Shown here: piece after piece, positions 32,162-35,131 of the stretch
Position numbering within the stretch: the stretch's first letter is position 1
Layout: the number at the start of each line of letters is the position of its first letter
Origin: Planctomycetota bacterium
GTDB taxonomy: Bacteria; Planctomycetota; Planctomycetia; Gemmatales; Gemmataceae
NCBI GenBank assembly: GCA_021413735.1
Contig: JAIOPV010000268.1
Location: 1-35,131, forward strand
Reading direction: 5' to 3'
Length of the DNA: 35,131 nt
Position numbers and translations under genes: made by a program
Notes under the pieces: generated by a model
What the model saw: only the letters and a program-made list of their open reading frames with translations
Told to the model about the DNA's origin: nothing
The model's database searches: none

Positions 32162-33790
32162 TTATGGGCCAGACTGAAGGACGGGATGAGTCTTCACATC
32201 GCCAGGATCGCGGGCAACGCAGTGAATCGTGCAGTAGATCGAGGAATGCACCAGCGAATGCGGCTGAATCACATATTCGGTTCGGGCAATGCTCACCCAG
32301 CCTGAACCCAGCGCGGCCAGCAACTCGGCTTCTTCCTTCACCCCAGGCTCCTTGTTCGTGATGACGATTAGCCAGACTCGCCGAGTCTCGGCGTGAGTCA
32401 CGGGCGGTCCATGAAACGAAACACGTTCGCCGAATCGCGTCATGTACCAGTCGAAGGTTTCGCGTTGCCCCGGGATTGGACTGCGATATGCGATCTCGTC
32501 GCCCGGTTGCAGTTGGCGATCGAGTTGCCGGGCGATCCGCTGAATCCACCGGCCATACGGTTCGCGGTGCGGCTTGTACGCATCAACCGCCATCTCACCA
32601 ACCCCGAACGCCGCCAACAGAATGAAAGTGCCCTTCACCCAGACGAACCGCTTTCGCAAGTCACCGACCATTTCGAGCAGGTGGGCCAACCCAATTCCGA
32701 TCAGCAAGCAGATTGCGGGAGACAGGTGCATCGAGAGGCGAGTACACGCGCCGTAAGGGTACTGCCCCGCGACCGCAGCCACGAAGTTCAGCGCGAAGGG
32801 TGTCAGGCACAGCACGAGCAATGAGCGATTGCCAGACTTCCAGCAGGCATACACGCCGGTCAGAAACCAGAGGAACGTGACCGTGCTTCCGCCGTGGCCG
32901 TCGCCGTAGGGGAACGACATCAGCCGCCCGGTGTGAATCTTGATAAACCACCAAACGAACTCGAACGGATGGGAGGGCGGGAAGCCGTGCGCCCAGTAAC
33001 TTCGCATGAACGCTTTGAGTTCCGCCGTCTGGGGATCGGCCGCTTGTCGCAGCACGAGCGCGAACACTGCACCGAACGACACGAGCATCATCGCGTTGTA
33101 CATCACGAACAAAACTGCCGAGCGCTTGTCACGCTGTTGCCAGATCGCGGGCAGCAGATACACGCTCACCGCACCTGCGACGAACACCGTCGGATACGAC
33201 ATTCCGAGCGTGAACGGCACCACGCACATCAGCGCGACCAGCGGCCAGAGCCGTTCCGGGCGTTGTCGCCAGCGAACGGCAAGAGCCATCAGCAGCGTCG
33301 CACAGAAGAGGTCGGCGGTGTATGGCTTCAGGGTTCCGGACATCAGCACGGGCCAGCGTGCGACTGCCATGATCCCTATCGCTAGCGATGCGGCAGTTGG
33401 TTGAACAACTCGACGTGCGAAGTCCCAGAAGACAATCAACCCAGCGAGTCCGAACAGGAACGGCACAAGCCGCATCGCCCATTCGGAACTGCCGAACACC
33501 AGCAACACCGCCCGCTCAGCCCAGAGAAACAGAATCGGCGCGACCTGGAGTTCGTCGAGGGCGTGCGTGAGTCCTTCAAAGTCGCGGCGGATGATGTTCA
33601 GCGCGACGGCGGCCTCGTCGTTCCAGATGGAGCCATCGAGGAGGTAACGGAAGGCACGGGCGAGCAACCCGAGACCGATGAGCCACGCGGTCATGCGGTG
33701 GAGTTTTCGGAGGTACTCGCGACGAGACAGCTCGGGGATTGGCGAGGCGACCGCGGTTGGCAGAGGCGCGGCTTCAAGAGCGGAGGCCAC
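32162..33790 (-). CDS. GT-C-type membrane glycosyltransferase (ArnT/PMT-like)
   Basis: This encodes 542 residues from a GTG at 33790 that has GGTGGAG seven bases upstream. A TTG at 33829 extends the frame but without a good ribosome binding site. After a short N-terminal region and the first membrane segment there is a DGSIWNDEAAVAL loop; the D/E after the first transmembrane helix is a GT-C hallmark. About ten or more hydrophobic helices follow, then a soluble C-terminal domain. Such enzymes use polyprenyl-phosphate sugars to glycosylate lipids or proteins at the outer face of the membrane. Substrate unknown. A second GT-C-like gene follows upstream on the same strand. Confidence 0.85.
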   Translation of the reverse strand: MASALEAAPLPTAVASPIPELSRREYLRKLHRMTAWLIGLGLLARAFRYLLDGSIWNDEAAVALNIIRRDFEGLTHALDELQVAPILFLWAERAVLLVFGSSEWAMRLVPFLFGLAGLIVFWDFARRVVQPTAASLAIGIMAVARWPVLMSGTLKPYTADLFCATLLMALAVRWRQRPERLWPLVALMCVVPFTLGMSYPTVFVAGAVSVYLLPAIWQQRDKRSAVLFVMYNAMMLVSFGAVFALVLRQAADPQTAELKAFMRSYWAHGFPPSHPFEFVWWFIKIHTGRLMSFPYGDGHGGSTVTFLWFLTGVYACWKSGNRSLLVLCLTPFALNFVAAVAGQYPYGACTRLSMHLSPAICLLIGIGLAHLLEMVGDLRKRFVWVKGTFILLAAFGVGEMAVDAYKPHREPYGRWIQRIARQLDRQLQPGDEIAYRSPIPGQRETFDWYMTRFGERVSFHGPPVTHAETRRVWLIVITNKEPGVKEEAELLAALGSGWVSIARTEYVIQPHSLVHSSIYCTIHCVARDPGDVKTHPVLQSGP

Positions 33791-33902
33791 GGGAGTTCTC
33801 CACCTTAAGGGCGGACAGAGCGTGAACAATCCGACAATCGAAGCTTGTATCGGCTAACCTGGGTTCGCGAGTTTACCGATTCTCGCGATTGTGAAGGGTT
33901 AC

Positions 33903-34023
33903 AACCAGTGCCGTTGCGTGTTTCCCATTGGGTTTGTGAAGCGCACCCCCTCCCTTGCAGGTGCCAGCGAGGGGGTGGCGATTGCCCATCTCACACAATG
34001 TGAAACACGCAACGGCACTGGTT
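33903..34023. repeat. Long palindrome with an inner hairpin
   Basis: The 22-base perfect arms 33903-33924 and 34002-34023 (AACCAGTGCCGTTGCGTGTTTC and its complement) enclose 77 bases. Inside there is a second hairpin, CACCCCCTC (33944-33952) with GAGGGGGTG (33969-33977). It is one of three inverted repeats filling the 468-base gap 33791-34258 between the two glycosyltransferase genes. No gene is seen in this gap. Confidence 0.85.
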
Positions 34024-34034
34024 TCATTCTGGGG

Positions 34035-34129
34035 TTTGTGAGCGTCGAGCCGTCAGGCCGACGGTGGAACTGTTCTGGCTGCCAGATGCTTTCGGCACAC
34101 CGTCGAGCTTACGCTTCGACGCTCACAAA
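34035..34129. repeat. Inverted repeat, family 2 (copy b)
   Basis: TTTGTGAGCGTCGAGCCGTC at 34035 onward is inverted at 34097-34129 (CACCGTCGAGCTTACG, then CTTCGACGCTCACAAA), with a variable centre. It is the close relative of the 18492-18570 element and retains longer, cleaner ends, starting 12 bases after the preceding palindrome. Confidence 0.85.
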
Positions 34130-34144
34130 ATGAACGCTCTTGGT

Positions 34145-34245
34145 CTTTGTCTGGATCGTGTCTTTTATCTGTCTTTGATCGTGCGGCGGCTGTCTTGGTT
34201 TTGATCCTCTTGATCCGCGGTTCATCCGTGCGATCTGCGTGCCAA
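34145..34245. repeat. Repeat region with family 3 core (copy b)
   Basis: The 26 bases 34162-34187 are identical to 16927-16952. CTGTCTTGGTTTTGATCC follows, related to the same words at 16961 and 21683. The next bases (ATCCGCGGTTCATCCGTGCG) resemble the widely scattered CATCCGTG-type interspersed repeats of planctomycetes and other phyla; that comparison is from memory. It reaches to within about 15 bases of the end of the last gene. Confidence 0.7.
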
Positions 34246-34258
34246 TGCTTCGGCTTCA

Positions 34259-35131
34259 TCACTTCGCGGCAGGTTCGCGGAAGTCGTAGACCACAAACGT
34301 CGGTGTGCGTGCAACCGGCTTCTGTGTGCGGAGATATTCCACCACCACACGCTTCGCAAGCGTTGACTCCGGGTGAAGCGACGTCACGGTTGCCCCCACT
34401 GCCACGTACCGCGGACCCACGAAGCGTCGGAAGTCATCGCCCGTAGCAATCGACGCACGCTCAGGAGCGATCTGAACGAACGGCGGCTTCCACGCTGCTG
34501 GATCGGTTCCGAAGTACCACAACGCAATCTCGGGTTCGCCATTGGCTTTATGCCATTCCAGTAGATCCGGAATGCCTTGCCCCCAGTCCAGGTTCGAGTC
34601 AGCAACCCGATCGTGAGCCGCGGAAGGTCCGCCCGCAAGCTGGTTCAAGTAACACAACCCGTGCGGCCACACCCACACAGACGTCGCGGCAATCACCAGC
34701 ACCGCCGTGAACCCCGCATACGTTCCACAGCGTCCGAAGCCGCGAACCACACCCACAGCGACAGCGACATACCCGAGCGCGATCACCGGCAGCACGAGTC
34801 GCACCCCGATCTGAAGTTTCGCGGTGAGCGTGACGAGAACGAGGAGCAGGGCGACAACCATGAACGGATTGAAGGAACGGCGGAAGCGGAACAGCGTTGC
34901 GAACGCCAGCAACATGACCGGCAGCGGAATTTTCATCACCATCAGCACGGGGAAGTGGAACCAACAACCAGTCGGGTAAAACGTGCCGTTCAAGAATGCG
35001 GGCCGCCCCTCCGAATTGTGCCACGCCTGGAACGCGAACGCCACGACCGCGTAGGGCGCCTCGTCGTACTGCTCCGCATACTGTTGATATTTCGGCCAAA
35101 GCGGTTCGGTCTTGGGGATCGCACGAGCTAC
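34259..35131 (-). CDS. GT-C-like membrane glycosyltransferase, partial (C-terminal part)
   Basis: The frame is open to the window edge; 290 residues are visible and the N-terminus lies beyond. Six or so hydrophobic helices, AWHNSEG-RPAFLNGTFYPTG and the VADSNLDWGQGIPDLLEWHK motif are typical of large planctomycete membrane proteins related to dolichyl-phosphate-mannose glycosyltransferases (GT39/PMT-like). The SNLDWGQ motif marks the start of the C-terminal soluble domain. The ATG at 35044 is not a credible start because the sequence continues upstream in frame (ending ...YDEAPYAVVAFAF). Substrate unknown. It is in line with the glycosyltransferase gene at 32162-33790, separated by repeats. 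Confidence 0.75.
   Translation of the reverse strand, partial: VARAIPKTEPLWPKYQQYAEQYDEAPYAVVAFAFQAWHNSEGRPAFLNGTFYPTGCWFHFPVLMVMKIPLPVMLLAFATLFRFRRSFNPFMVVALLLVLVTLTAKLQIGVRLVLPVIALGYVAVAVGVVRGFGRCGTYAGFTAVLVIAATSVWVWPHGLCYLNQLAGGPSAAHDRVADSNLDWGQGIPDLLEWHKANGEPEIALWYFGTDPAAWKPPFVQIAPERASIATGDDFRRFVGPRYVAVGATVTSLHPESTLAKRVVVEYLRTQKPVARTPTFVVYDFREPAAK

Overview
The window looks like chromosomal DNA of a planctomycete, most likely of the Gemmata group (Gemmataceae). This is inferred from gene content: a TIGR02996-domain protein, a DUF1592/DUF1552 pair, a receptor-type Ser/Thr kinase with leucine-rich repeats, Tat-exported Gfo/Idh/MocA and enolase-superfamily enzymes, a DUF4139 protein, and GC-rich coding with long antisense open frames. 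No rRNA, tRNA or CRISPR array was seen.

Layout. The left edge holds the 5' end of a probable IS701/IS4-type transposase (1-80, minus) and an exported protein of unknown role (148-1776, minus). From 1980 the plus strand carries argH, a small DUF3817 membrane protein and lysA (amino-acid biosynthesis). These are followed by a large exported HEAT/receiver-like protein and a membrane Ser/Thr kinase with C-terminal leucine-rich repeats (8314-10587). Next comes the ribosomal pair rplM-rpsI; the S9 protein carries an internal insert of about 70 residues. A minus-strand cluster at 12149-15742 encodes a PfkB sugar kinase, an enoyl-CoA hydratase and an AtuA-like protein split into two genes. From 15905 to 21532, still minus, lie a beta-propeller-like protein, a DUF1552 protein, a c-type-haem DUF1592 protein and a nitrilase-superfamily amidase.

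Plus-strand genes from 21850 are a FabH-type ketosynthase, a TIGR02996 protein fused to the N-terminal (non-ATPase) part of a GspE/PilB-type secretion ATPase, and an archease-rtcB RNA-ligation pair. A minus pair (25987-28667) encodes two Tat-signal sugar-metabolism enzymes: an oxidoreductase and a sugar-acid dehydratase whose catalytic residues match D-galactonate dehydratase. The stretch 28668-29377 is gene-poor and contains a decayed prolyl-oligopeptidase tail. It is followed by a small winged-helix-like protein, a large DUF4139 protein and two GT-C-like membrane glycosyltransferases, the last running off the right edge.

The most unusual features are non-coding or architectural. Many intergenic gaps hold long palindromes, falling into at least three repeat families, and one family has arms that are themselves palindromes. 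A 29-bp element is repeated with one mismatch 18 kb apart in opposite orientation, within the upstream regions of rplM and of the dehydratase operon. Architecturally, the S9 insert, the ATPase-less GspE-like fusion, the receiver-like fold in an exported protein and the AtuA split at a palindrome are the best leads. I saw no clear defence system or biosynthetic cluster.
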